This document shows, in pieces, positions 24,253 to 32,500 of a stretch of 39,843 nt of DNA (position 1 is the stretch's first letter; every line of letters starts with the position of its first letter). This DNA is from a virus. A program made the translations under genes and the position numbers. The notes under the pieces are model-generated. The model saw nothing but the letters and a program-made list of their open reading frames with translations. It was not told the DNA's origin and ran no database searches. Location: the IMG/VR virus record IMGVR_UViG_3300020196_000100, positions 1 to 39,843 of that record, one strand, 5' to 3'.

Positions 24253-24999
24253 TTATTCGATCAATCTACCCTCTCGAGATGTATAAATTCGATCAGGATC
24301 CATGTGAGCAAACTGCTCCCAATTAGGCTCGCCCTCTAATATTCTTTTACCAGTCGTCTCCTCGCCGATATGCTCAATTATATTTTCGCCTCGAGAATTT
24401 TTTAATGTGGCAGAATACATCTGATGAAAATGGTCTAGATAAACCATTATCATTCCTTCATTAATATTAAACTTCCAATAATCTTGGAATGGATATTCGA
24501 TAATATTCTTACGATATAAACTAAAGATTATCGGAAAAGTCTTTGTATTTTTGCTATAGTAAAATTGCTTGAATTGCGTATCGCTCGATTCAATAGTTGA
24601 TGGCTTCTCATTAAAGTACCATGGTTGTCGTTGTAAAACAACCGAGGCAATTTTAGATTCTGACTCGAGACATTCAATCAGATCGTCGACTTTAATTGGT
24701 TCTTTTAGAATTACGTCATCCTCTTGATGAAGAACGTAATCTACATCCATACCTCGGAGCGAGGAGAAGAAATCCGACCAATTTACCGATAGTCCTTTAT
24801 TAACTGAATTTCTCCATATCTCAAATCTATAGCGTTTACCAATCAAATCAAAGATCGCATCATTGCGTGTTCTTGGATAATCATCGACAATAATCTTTCG
24901 AACCTCATGATTTCCATAGTCTAAATTAGACAATGAGTTAAGTGTCGGAAACAGATATCGAATCCTGTTGCAAGAAAAGATTACATGAAGAATCTTCAT
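24253..24999 (-). CDS. GT-A type glycosyltransferase (family 2-like)
   Basis: This 248-aa protein is a predicted sugar-nucleotide-dependent transferase. It opens with a Rossmann-like strand (KILHVIFSCNRIRYLFPTL), then a DDYPRTRNDA segment and, at about residues 90-96, HQEDDVI, the acidic metal/nucleotide-binding motif of GT-A enzymes. WYFNEKPS and FNINEGMIM could form the acceptor side. It starts on the stop of the upstream DUF6445-like gene (TAATG). Such enzymes near fibre genes in marine myoviruses may modify virion proteins or host surface glycans; the acceptor is unknown. Confidence 0.72.
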   Translation of the reverse strand: MKILHVIFSCNRIRYLFPTLNSLSNLDYGNHEVRKIIVDDYPRTRNDAIFDLIGKRYRFEIWRNSVNKGLSVNWSDFFSSLRGMDVDYVLHQEDDVILKEPIKVDDLIECLESESKIASVVLQRQPWYFNEKPSTIESSDTQFKQFYYSKNTKTFPIIFSLYRKNIIEYPFQDYWKFNINEGMIMVYLDHFHQMYSATLKNSRGENIIEHIGEETTGKRILEGEPNWEQFAHMDPDRIYTSREGRLIE

Positions 25000-25556
25000 T
25001 AGTATTCTGTATTAAAAAAGAATGTTTGAAATAGTCTTCCGTTTTGAAGATTATTTCCGAAATAATCTACTGAAGCATGATACATGTTTCCGCGATATAA
25101 TACTAATCGATTATATTTGTTCGAGACATAATCTGTCATATCCCATTTGGTGTAATCATATCCATCATACTGCGGCTCATCGTTATTAGATCGCTCATAC
25201 TTCTTGTTCTCTTTCCATCGATATAGTGCAGTGCCAGCAGATATTGGTGCATCAGGGTTCAGATAACAAACACCAGCCCAAGTATTAAAACTATCTGCAT
25301 GTATCCATGTACGATCTTTCGCCATGCAAATTTGAAAAGCGCCTGTGTATCCAGAACTTTCAAACCAATCTGTTATTTTTCCACTCGAGTGTTGAACAAT
25401 TCCTTGAATTGCACTTTTCAAATCGTCTGGTAAATACGCTTTGGTTCGAAGTCCAGGATAATTACCTGAAATTTCGAAAGGTTGTGAGAGCGCATATTCC
25501 CTAACTGAATCTGGGTTTGTATAGAAATCATCTATAATAATAAGTTTAACTTTCAT
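24999..25556 (-). CDS. DUF6445-type protein, 2OG-Fe(II) oxygenase-like
   Basis: This 185-aa protein is counted from the ATG at 25556 (MKVKLIIIDDFY). A longer in-frame start at 25610 would lie inside the upstream gene and is unlikely. Likely iron ligands are His86 and Asp88 in WIHADSFN and His160 in MYHAS, with Arg174 as a 2-oxoglutarate contact, in the right order for the 2OG-Fe(II) fold. The segment NTWAGVCYLNPDAP is typical of the DUF6445 group. Its substrate is unknown. It sits among glycosyltransferases, which hints at protein or glycan hydroxylation. Confidence 0.7.
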   Translation of the reverse strand: MKVKLIIIDDFYTNPDSVREYALSQPFEISGNYPGLRTKAYLPDDLKSAIQGIVQHSSGKITDWFESSGYTGAFQICMAKDRTWIHADSFNTWAGVCYLNPDAPISAGTALYRWKENKKYERSNNDEPQYDGYDYTKWDMTDYVSNKYNRLVLYRGNMYHASVDYFGNNLQNGRLFQTFFFNTEY

Positions 25557-25563
25557 TTTATAT

Positions 25564-26316
25564 CTAGTAATGCATAAATCGACCGTCGACACCATTCCAT
25601 CCCACCACATTCCAATTAGTTTCTATTATTCGACTCTCATTTGGTCGTGTAAGATAGTACATAAGAGTTTCAATATCGTAGTTTATCATTTCTTTACTGT
25701 CGATGAAATGCATTGCAGCTTCATTTATCTCTATTATTGAATTTAAATTAGATGAACCAAATGCATACATAACGGTGCAATATTGTCTCAACATATCATC
25801 ATTTTGTATCGCTCTACGATCGACCATCCAATAATTCCAATTGTCATTCCATTTAAACTGTAGGGGTTTCTTAAAGAAGAATTTATCTTTATTTTCTTCT
25901 GTGAATAAACCATTATTAAAATTATTATGAAAATATCTTCCTGTGGCTTTTATGACAAAATCATAACCTTGTAATTCCTTCTTAAAGTGCGTATAAAACG
26001 AGTTTAGTAGTAAACATTCACAATAACTTTTATTTGTATGTGTGTTTACTTTTTCAAATGCTGTATATGAAATTTCTTTGAGTGGCACGAAATCAACATT
26101 TTCAAACACATTAAACATTCTTTCATATTCGACATAGTCATCTGATGAATCGATTATCTTTATTTTTGCATCGGGTAAAATATTTTTAATCGAATTGATG
26201 GTAAAGATTGTTTGTCTAAATCGTTCATCTTTATTAAAAATAGAACGTGTTTCACTATATGTAAATTTACCTTCTCTTGGTTGAATTGATGAACCTACTA
26301 CTACAATTTTATTCAT
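25564..26316 (-). CDS. Glycosyltransferase-like protein
   Basis: This 250-aa protein starts with a nucleotide-binding-type strand (MNKIVVVGSSI) and has a second Rossmann-type unit (LPDAKIKIIDSSDDYVEYER). The motif DFVIKATGRYFHNN (about residues 118-131) and the later DIETLMYYL resemble a group of viral glycosyltransferase-like proteins in which K-x-S/T-GRY lines the active site. I see no clear DXD, so enzymatic activity is uncertain. It overlaps the GT4 gene by 8 bases and lies 7 bases before the DUF6445-like gene, inside one tight operon. Confidence 0.55.
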   Translation of the reverse strand: MNKIVVVGSSIQPREGKFTYSETRSIFNKDERFRQTIFTINSIKNILPDAKIKIIDSSDDYVEYERMFNVFENVDFVPLKEISYTAFEKVNTHTNKSYCECLLLNSFYTHFKKELQGYDFVIKATGRYFHNNFNNGLFTEENKDKFFFKKPLQFKWNDNWNYWMVDRRAIQNDDMLRQYCTVMYAFGSSNLNSIIEINEAAMHFIDSKEMINYDIETLMYYLTRPNESRIIETNWNVVGWNGVDGRFMHY

Positions 26317-27307
26317 AGAATTTATTTTTAATAACTTTCTGTAAATATTGATGGTGTTTTTTATGCACCTCTTCGTCAGAAAAATTTAGTCCCCACTTTC
26401 TACAATCATATGGTGATATTTTATCAATGTTTTCAATTGCAGTTAGTAATGATTTAAAATCGCGAATACGATAACCCGTATCGCCTTCTAATACAATCTC
26501 TGGGAATGCGCCCCAGTCTGTTGTAATTACTGGAGTGCCGCAGAGATTCGCCTCAATAATCATGTTACCAAATGGCTCAACGTAGTATGTTAAACCAAAT
26601 AGTGCTTTGGCGTTCTTCATTAGTTTCATGCGTTGTTCCGCATCATTTACATATCCAATTACCTCAACATGATCAGGCACGTTAGAATAACCAAGATCAT
26701 GCAATGATCCAGGTCCAGCTATTTTAAGTTTTTTGCCAAGTTTTTCTGTGGCTTGAATTGCTAAATGAATGCCCTTCTCTTCACAAACTCTTCCAAAGTG
26801 TAAAAAATAATCCTCTTTTGTTTCAGAGTATTCGAATTCTTCAATCGTAAATGGATTACCAATTACTGCATCAAACCACGAAGGATTCATGAGCATCCCT
26901 CGTTCGCCATAAAAAAAGTGCATCTGAGCGTAAGAGGTAAACACTCTATAGTCACTAAAAATTCCACTTGTTCTATAGCCAATAGAAGGCTCTACGGCAA
27001 TACATTCTGGATTCATTTTGCACGCAAGTTGATTATCAATACCAAAAAAACATACAATAATATCACCCTTATCTGAACGTTTGCGTATTTGCGCGCCTGC
27101 ACGTTCATTAAATAATCTTATCTCCACAGGCGTGGTATTAATATCGACATGCTCGCAATCCACTTGTGCACCAGGAATACCATAATGAACCATCTCATAA
27201 TGTTTAGATAGATGCTTGATGTATTTGTATGCATGAACCGCAAAGGGATCTATACGATTCATCAACCCAGTCGGATTTCTGGGATTTGCTAAAACATGTA
27301 TTTTCAT
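26309..27307 (-). CDS. GT4 family (GT-B fold) glycosyltransferase
   Basis: This 332-aa retaining glycosyltransferase has a shortened N-terminal domain. The C-terminal nucleotide-binding domain is clear: FGRVCEEKGIHLAI (171-184), LKIAGPG (194-200), VEVIGYVNDAEQ (214-225) and the E-x7-E signature in EPFGNMIIEANLCGTPVI (Glu244 and Glu252), then TDWGAFPE. The sugar donor and acceptor cannot be read from sequence. It follows the sulfotransferase by 9 bases. Confidence 0.88.
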   Translation of the reverse strand: MKIHVLANPRNPTGLMNRIDPFAVHAYKYIKHLSKHYEMVHYGIPGAQVDCEHVDINTTPVEIRLFNERAGAQIRKRSDKGDIIVCFFGIDNQLACKMNPECIAVEPSIGYRTSGIFSDYRVFTSYAQMHFFYGERGMLMNPSWFDAVIGNPFTIEEFEYSETKEDYFLHFGRVCEEKGIHLAIQATEKLGKKLKIAGPGSLHDLGYSNVPDHVEVIGYVNDAEQRMKLMKNAKALFGLTYYVEPFGNMIIEANLCGTPVITTDWGAFPEIVLEGDTGYRIRDFKSLLTAIENIDKISPYDCRKWGLNFSDEEVHKKHHQYLQKVIKNKFYE

Positions 27308-27316
27308 AAAAAAATA

Positions 27317-28030
27317 TTAGAATGTAATTCCTTTAGAAGCAAAGAAATCGTAATCAATTTGATACTTTTGCATAATTAAATTGCGCTCTTCTGTCGTAAA
27401 CGGAACATCAGTATCTAAATTAATGTTCTCATTTTTGCGCGGTACTTCTTCTATAGTAACATCAAAGAACGAAAGAAGTCGACGTAGTTCATTATCATAA
27501 TCAGCAAAATTTAAATATGTGATATCAATATCATGATCTAACCATCGTTTTTGATATGCTAATCCAGTTTCTATGGTAGCAGGAATAGTGTCAATCGAAG
27601 GAACTAAATCTAATATTTGATCTAATGTGATCGACTCTAAAATTGCTCTGGTTTCTTCCGACAACCATAAATAACTCTCAGGATAATGTCTATTAGGAAA
27701 CAAAAAGTCATCATATATTTTTTTGCGAACTTGCAATAAAGCCTTTCTCGATTCTTCTAGCGTTGAAAATTTATTAAGAGCACCCATGTATGTGTGTCGT
27801 TTATAATATTTAAACGCCGAAGTAAATCTACTCACAGGATCTCTGTAAAAGCAAAAGAATTTATATTTGTCGAAATCAGGCAACTCAAATGCTTGTGATG
27901 CTAAAGTATAATTTAAATGATTTTGTTTTTTAAAAGTTACTGGAATATTTTTAAATGCCACCATAATTGAAGTTGATCCAACTTTAGGATTTAAAAACAC
28001 ACCAATTTTTTTTTCTGTACAATATATCAT
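27317..28030 (-). CDS. Sulfotransferase (PAPS-dependent)
   Basis: This 237-aa protein has the two nucleotide-binding motifs of sulfotransferases. The 5'-phosphosulfate loop is NPKVGSTSI (residues 14-22), with the catalytic-loop Lys16. The 3'-phosphate motif is YRDPVSRFTSAF (62-73), with Arg63 and Ser71 at the expected places. This pattern is closest to the carbohydrate sulfotransferase group (Sulfotransfer_2 type). It would move a sulfate from PAPS onto a sugar or tyrosine. The neighbouring glycosyltransferases make a glycan acceptor the simplest guess; whether it acts on virion or host glycans is open. Confidence 0.82.
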   Translation of the reverse strand: MIYCTEKKIGVFLNPKVGSTSIMVAFKNIPVTFKKQNHLNYTLASQAFELPDFDKYKFFCFYRDPVSRFTSAFKYYKRHTYMGALNKFSTLEESRKALLQVRKKIYDDFLFPNRHYPESYLWLSEETRAILESITLDQILDLVPSIDTIPATIETGLAYQKRWLDHDIDITYLNFADYDNELRRLLSFFDVTIEEVPRKNENINLDTDVPFTTEERNLIMQKYQIDYDFFASKGITF

Positions 28031-28204
28031 TTACCATTTACCTACAGGACAATTAATTAAATCTTGATTTACAAGATGTTTAACCTTTTGTTCACAAATT
28101 CCGCATTTGATTTCTTTTTCTATGTAAAATGCGCATAATTTACAGATATTAAACCGCTTGAGCGCGAGTGAGTCTATCGGATACTCTCTTTTCTCTACTT
28201 GCAT
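28031..28204 (-). CDS. Small CxxC protein ending CPVGKW
   Basis: This 57-aa protein lies between the oxygenase and sulfotransferase genes. Reading from ATG 28204 gives a basic N-terminus, then CKLCAFYIEKEIKCGIC (two CxxC pairs separated by nine residues) and a final CPVGKW. The pattern, two CxxC knuckles plus a Cys before a terminal K-W, recurs in small uncharacterised phage proteins and suggests one zinc-binding ribbon. Its stop codon is immediately followed by the ATG of the sulfotransferase (TAA-ATG). Role unknown. Confidence 0.75.
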   Translation of the reverse strand: MQVEKREYPIDSLALKRFNICKLCAFYIEKEIKCGICEQKVKHLVNQDLINCPVGKW

Positions 28205-28210
28205 ATTTAG

Positions 28211-28807
28211 TTATTTAAATTTAGGACCAGAAACCCAAATAACAAGAGATCTACGAATGCCAGATGTGACAGGTGTTACTCGATGTAACATCCAAGATGG
28301 AAATGCATATAGCAATCCCTTTTGTTTTTTGGCTTTTATTGGTTCAGCTGATACAAAAAACTCTAAATCCCCACCCTCATACTCATTTGGATCTGATAAC
28401 TGCAATACTAATGAAAGTTTACGTGGTGTTTCGCGTGATCCTCTATCAATATGCCAAGTATAGTGATCCCCTGCGCCATCGTATACTGTATATTGAAAAT
28501 CTTCAACAAACCCATCTAAACTAAAATCGTAGAATTGTCCATTGAGATGTCTGCAAATATATGCTAATGAATCATATAACCAAGTCGTCTCATTGTTAAG
28601 TTGTATCCAAGAAGTTTTAGATTTTCTAATTTCAGATATAACTTTTCTTTCATTTTCTGTACCAACAATTGCTTCCTTTGGTCGCAAACTCTCACCAATG
28701 CGAACAATATCATTAATTTGAGAGTCGGTGAATCCATTTTCCCAAAATGTAAATGTTTGTTCTCTTGTCGATAAATCAGGCGATGGCGCAAAAAAGTATG
28801 TGCTCAT
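28211..28807 (-). CDS. PKHD-type 2OG-Fe(II) oxygenase (prolyl-hydroxylase-like)
   Basis: This 198-aa dioxygenase is of the prolyl 4-hydroxylase superfamily. Iron ligands are His119 and Asp121 in YTWHIDRGS and His175 in MLHRVTPV; Arg185/186 in SGIRRSLVIWV binds 2-oxoglutarate. The intervening LSLVLQLSDPNEYEGGDLEF is textbook for the PKHD/PiuC-like group. It hydroxylates an unknown substrate; homologues are frequent in marine myoviruses. Here it is unusual in standing close to collagen-like fibres. It starts one base into the stop of the upstream DUF6065-like gene. Confidence 0.92.
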   Translation of the reverse strand: MSTYFFAPSPDLSTREQTFTFWENGFTDSQINDIVRIGESLRPKEAIVGTENERKVISEIRKSKTSWIQLNNETTWLYDSLAYICRHLNGQFYDFSLDGFVEDFQYTVYDGAGDHYTWHIDRGSRETPRKLSLVLQLSDPNEYEGGDLEFFVSAEPIKAKKQKGLLYAFPSWMLHRVTPVTSGIRRSLVIWVSGPKFK

Positions 28808-29532
28808 TACTTTCTACTCCAAATAAAATCTCTATAAATGCTTTCGTGCGCTTTTCTTCTCGCTCTTGTTGTGTTCAAATCTTTATGATCTTTTTTATTA
28901 AATGGTCTAATTCTTGATTTTGTAATTAATCCATCTCGTTTAATTGGTATTGCTTGCACCATTGGAGTTCCAGCCTCAATCATGCCAGTATAGTTTGGTA
29001 AATGAAAAAAGAATGGAAAGTTAATGTATTCAAAGTAACCATCACAATCAACAAATCCTGACATACAAGTAAATTTTGGATCTTGACGATTTAATGGTGG
29101 CACAAATAAAACTGAATATCCTTTCGGAACTTTGATTGCCCACCAATTCAAAAATTTCATTGGTGGTTTCGGCATCATTGGATGCGGTGTTCGTTTGGTA
29201 CTTATTTGATCAGCATTGTGATTTTCTACAAGAGTCCTTGTGAAAGTCCACTTGTAATTTACACCGCTCGCATCTGTATTTGTGATGAACTCCACATCAC
29301 CGCAAAGTGGAATAATCCAACCAACAGACATTGCATCAAGAACAGGCGCACAACGCTTGATTGTGCTGTTCTCAATTTTATTTTCGCGATTAATTTTTGG
29401 TGGTAATTCTTTGTACCACTCTGGCATCATTTTGCGCGCGGGATATGGCTCAGGCATTGTGCCATATAATTCTTCTTCACACAAGAATTCAATTTCTGGA
29501 GTTTTAATTACAGACTTTAATTTCGAAAACAT
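28807..29532 (-). CDS. DUF6065-like protein
   Basis: This 241-aa protein is counted from ATG 29532, which has AGGTG just upstream; a GTG two codons earlier is the alternative. Recognisable segments are MMPEWYKELPPK, TIKRCAPVLDAMSVGWIIPL, WWAIKVPKGYSVLFVPPLNR and NFPFFFHLPN, then GTPMVQAIPIKRD. This is the pattern of a cupin/beta-sandwich family of unknown function seen in marine phages and in bacteria (DUF6065, from memory). I see no obvious metal triad. It begins the modification cassette after the glycine-rich adhesin gene. Confidence 0.72.
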   Translation of the reverse strand: MFSKLKSVIKTPEIEFLCEEELYGTMPEPYPARKMMPEWYKELPPKINRENKIENSTIKRCAPVLDAMSVGWIIPLCGDVEFITNTDASGVNYKWTFTRTLVENHNADQISTKRTPHPMMPKPPMKFLNWWAIKVPKGYSVLFVPPLNRQDPKFTCMSGFVDCDGYFEYINFPFFFHLPNYTGMIEAGTPMVQAIPIKRDGLITKSRIRPFNKKDHKDLNTTRARRKAHESIYRDFIWSRK

Positions 29533-29545
29533 GTTCACCTCACCA

Positions 29546-29565
29546 ATCCATAATTATATATGGAT
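29546..29565 (-). other. AT-rich inverted repeat before the DUF6065-like gene
   Basis: A 7-bp inverted repeat, ATCCATA and TATGGAT, with a 6-base loop lies in the 50-base gap after the glycine-rich adhesin. It lacks GC pairs and a T tract, so it is a poor terminator. It could be an mRNA stability or weak regulatory hairpin. Confidence 0.3.
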
Positions 29566-29582
29566 TATTTACATAAAGCAAA

Positions 29583-32500
29583 TTATTGATTTGGCCAAGA
29601 GATCGTAATCGATCCTGTTCCAGCACCAGTTCCTACTGAAATTGTACTTGTTGCGCCTTGTGATACTGATTTTTGCATTGTAGAAGAAGAATTGGTTGTG
29701 CTAGCTGCGCTTCCAGAACCTCCTGGTTGACCAGAAGTTGCTCCAGTTCCTGCAGAGCCAGCATTACCTGCTGATCCATTTGAGCCAGCTGCACCATTAC
29801 CGCCAGCGTTTCCTGGTTGCCCTGCTGCTCCTGGTTGACCAGAGGTTGCTCCAGTTCCTGCAGCGCCAGTATTTCCAGCAGCACCATTTGCTCCTGCTGA
29901 TCCTGGTTGTCCAGCTGCTCCTGAAGTTGCTCCAGATCCTGCAGCACCAGTATTTCCAGCAGTTCCGTTAGCACCAGCTGCTCCTGGTTGTCCAGCTGCT
30001 CCTGAAGTTGCTCCAGATCCTGCGCCTCCGATAGTGCCTGGTGCACCATTGGCACCTGCTGATCCAGGTTGTCCTGCAGCACCATTTGTTGCTCCGCTGC
30101 CACCTGCGCCTGTATTGCCTGCGACACCATTGGCACCCGCACTACCTGGTTGTCCTGCTGATCCTGATGTTGCACCAGAACCGCCTGCACCAGTATTACC
30201 TGCTGTGCCATTGGCACCTGCTGATCCAGGTTGTCCTGCAGCACCATTATTTGCTCCAGATCCAGCATTTCCTGGTTGCCCTGCTGCTCCAGCATTTCCA
30301 TTGGCTCCAGCATTTCCTGGTTGTCCAGCATTACCACCAGCACCGTTTGTGGCACCACTTCCACCACCACCAGTATTTCCTCCAGCTCCTGCTGATCCTG
30401 GTTGACCAGCAGATCCATTAGAACCAGCAGCTGCGAGATCGGTGCTGGCTGGTCCTCCTCCACCGCCAGCACCGGATCCTGGATTTCCTCCAGCACCTCC
30501 TGCCGAACCTGGTTGTCCGTCCGCAGTATGAGTTATTGGGATCCAAGGACTATAAGTCTCTGACATTCCAGCACCACCACCGCCGCCACCGCCGCCGCCA
30601 CCGCCACCACCTGGTGTTCCTGCATTTCCTGGTGATCCTGGATTACCTGCCGAACCACCACTACCACCATTACCAGCTGCGCCACCATTGCCATTATTAC
30701 CTGTATTTCCTGGCTGACCTGTTGCACCAACATTACCTGGATTTCCAGCATTACCTTGCGCACCACCAGCTCCACCAGCACCATTAGTGCCTGGATTGCC
30801 TGAATTGCCTTGAGCACCTGGATTGCCAGCAGAACCACCAGCTCCACCTGCACCGCCAGCTCCATTATTTCCTGGTTGCCCTGCATTACCTAGTGCACCT
30901 GGATTACCTGCCGAGCCACCAGCTCCACCAGCACCTCCAGCACCATTGTTTCCTGGTTGACCAGTATTTCCTTGAGCACCTGGATTGCCAGCAGAACCTC
31001 CTGCGCCTCCAGCTCCACCAGCACCATTAGTGCCTGGATTGCCTGAATTGCCTTGAGCACCTGGATTGCCAGCAGAACCACCAGCTCCACCTGCACCTCC
31101 CGCTCCGTTGTTTCCTGGTTGTCCAGTATTTCCTTGTGCGCCTGAATTTCCTGCTGCACCACCCGCACCACCTGCACCGCCAGATCCACCATTTCCAGCA
31201 TCACCATTTGTTCCTGGTTGACCTGCTGTTCCAGCGTTTCCTGGTTGACCAATATTACCTGCTGCTCCAGCAGCACCAGCGTTACCGCCAGAACCGCCTG
31301 GAAGAGAAACCCCTGTAAATGTAACAGATGAACCTGCTACAAAAGTTGTTGCATTTCCTGCATTACCTGCGGAGCCAGCAGATCCTGCTGCTCCAGGATT
31401 TCCGGCATTGCCTGGTTGACCTGATGTGCCAGGATTTGCTCCAGTACCAGCATTACCTGCTGCGCCTGTTGATCCTGGTGTTCCAGAGTTGCCATTTGCC
31501 CCCGCAGCTCCAGGTTGTCCTGCAGATCCTGGTGTTGCTCCTGTTCCTGCCGCTCCTGTATTGCCAGCAGCACCTGCTGAACCTGCATTTCCTGGTTGTC
31601 CTGCTGAACCAGATGTAGCGCCTGATCCTGCAGCACCAGTATTACCTGCTGTGCCATTGGCACCTGCTGATCCTGGTTGACCCGCAGCCCCCGAAGTTGC
31701 TCCAGATCCCGCAGCGCCAGTATTTCCTGCCGCGCCATTTGCACCTGCAGCTCCAGGTTGTCCCGCTTGACCAATATTAGCGCCAGAACCAGCAGCACCA
31801 GTATTACCTGCTGCTCCAGCAGATCCTGCATTTCCTGGTTGTCCGCTCGCGCCAGGATTTGCTCCAGAACCACCACCGCCAGTATTTCCAGCATTTCCGT
31901 TTGCACCAGCATTTCCTGGCTGGCCAGCAGATCCTGGTTGTCCACCAGTTGCACCTGAGCCTCCGCTTCCAGGATTACCTGCTGCACCTGTGTTTCCTGC
32001 TGCACCTGCATTACCACCAGAACCAGGATTTCCTGATCCACCTGATCCAGCATTTCCACCGTTACCAGCATTACCGCCATAATTAAGTAAAGTTCCTGGA
32101 TATCCTGGTGATGCAGGATTACCGCCACCTTGACCATAAGTCCCACTTGCACCATAATTTGGATATCCGATATTTCCTGTAGGATTGCCATTTGTTCCTG
32201 TGTTTCCATTATTTCCTGGTGTGGTTGAACTTGGTTGTGTAAATACTGACCAGCCACCTTGTCCACCACCACCTGCATTGCCGCCGTTTGCACCAGCACC
32301 ACCTGCACCACCATTTCCGTTGCTACCAGCATTACCAGTCGCACCAGCATTTCCTGCGTTTCCTGGATTGCCAGCATTTCCTCTAGCACCGCCTGGACCT
32401 CCAGCACCACCGTTTCCGTTAGTTCCAGGATTTCCTGAGTTTCCTGTAGCACCTGAATTGCCAGCAGAGCCTCCTGCGCCACCAGCACCACCGTTTCCAT

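Noticed and set aside
24999-25610. Longer start at 25610 for the DUF6445-like gene
   Set aside because: It would place 18 extra codons mostly inside the upstream gene with no similarity to the family; the ATG at 25556 fits the domain start.
28203-28210. CTAAATAT as a late promoter before the small CxxC gene
   Set aside because: The last bases of the motif are the ATG itself, so a transcript starting 5-7 bases later would lack the start codon. Chance is more likely.
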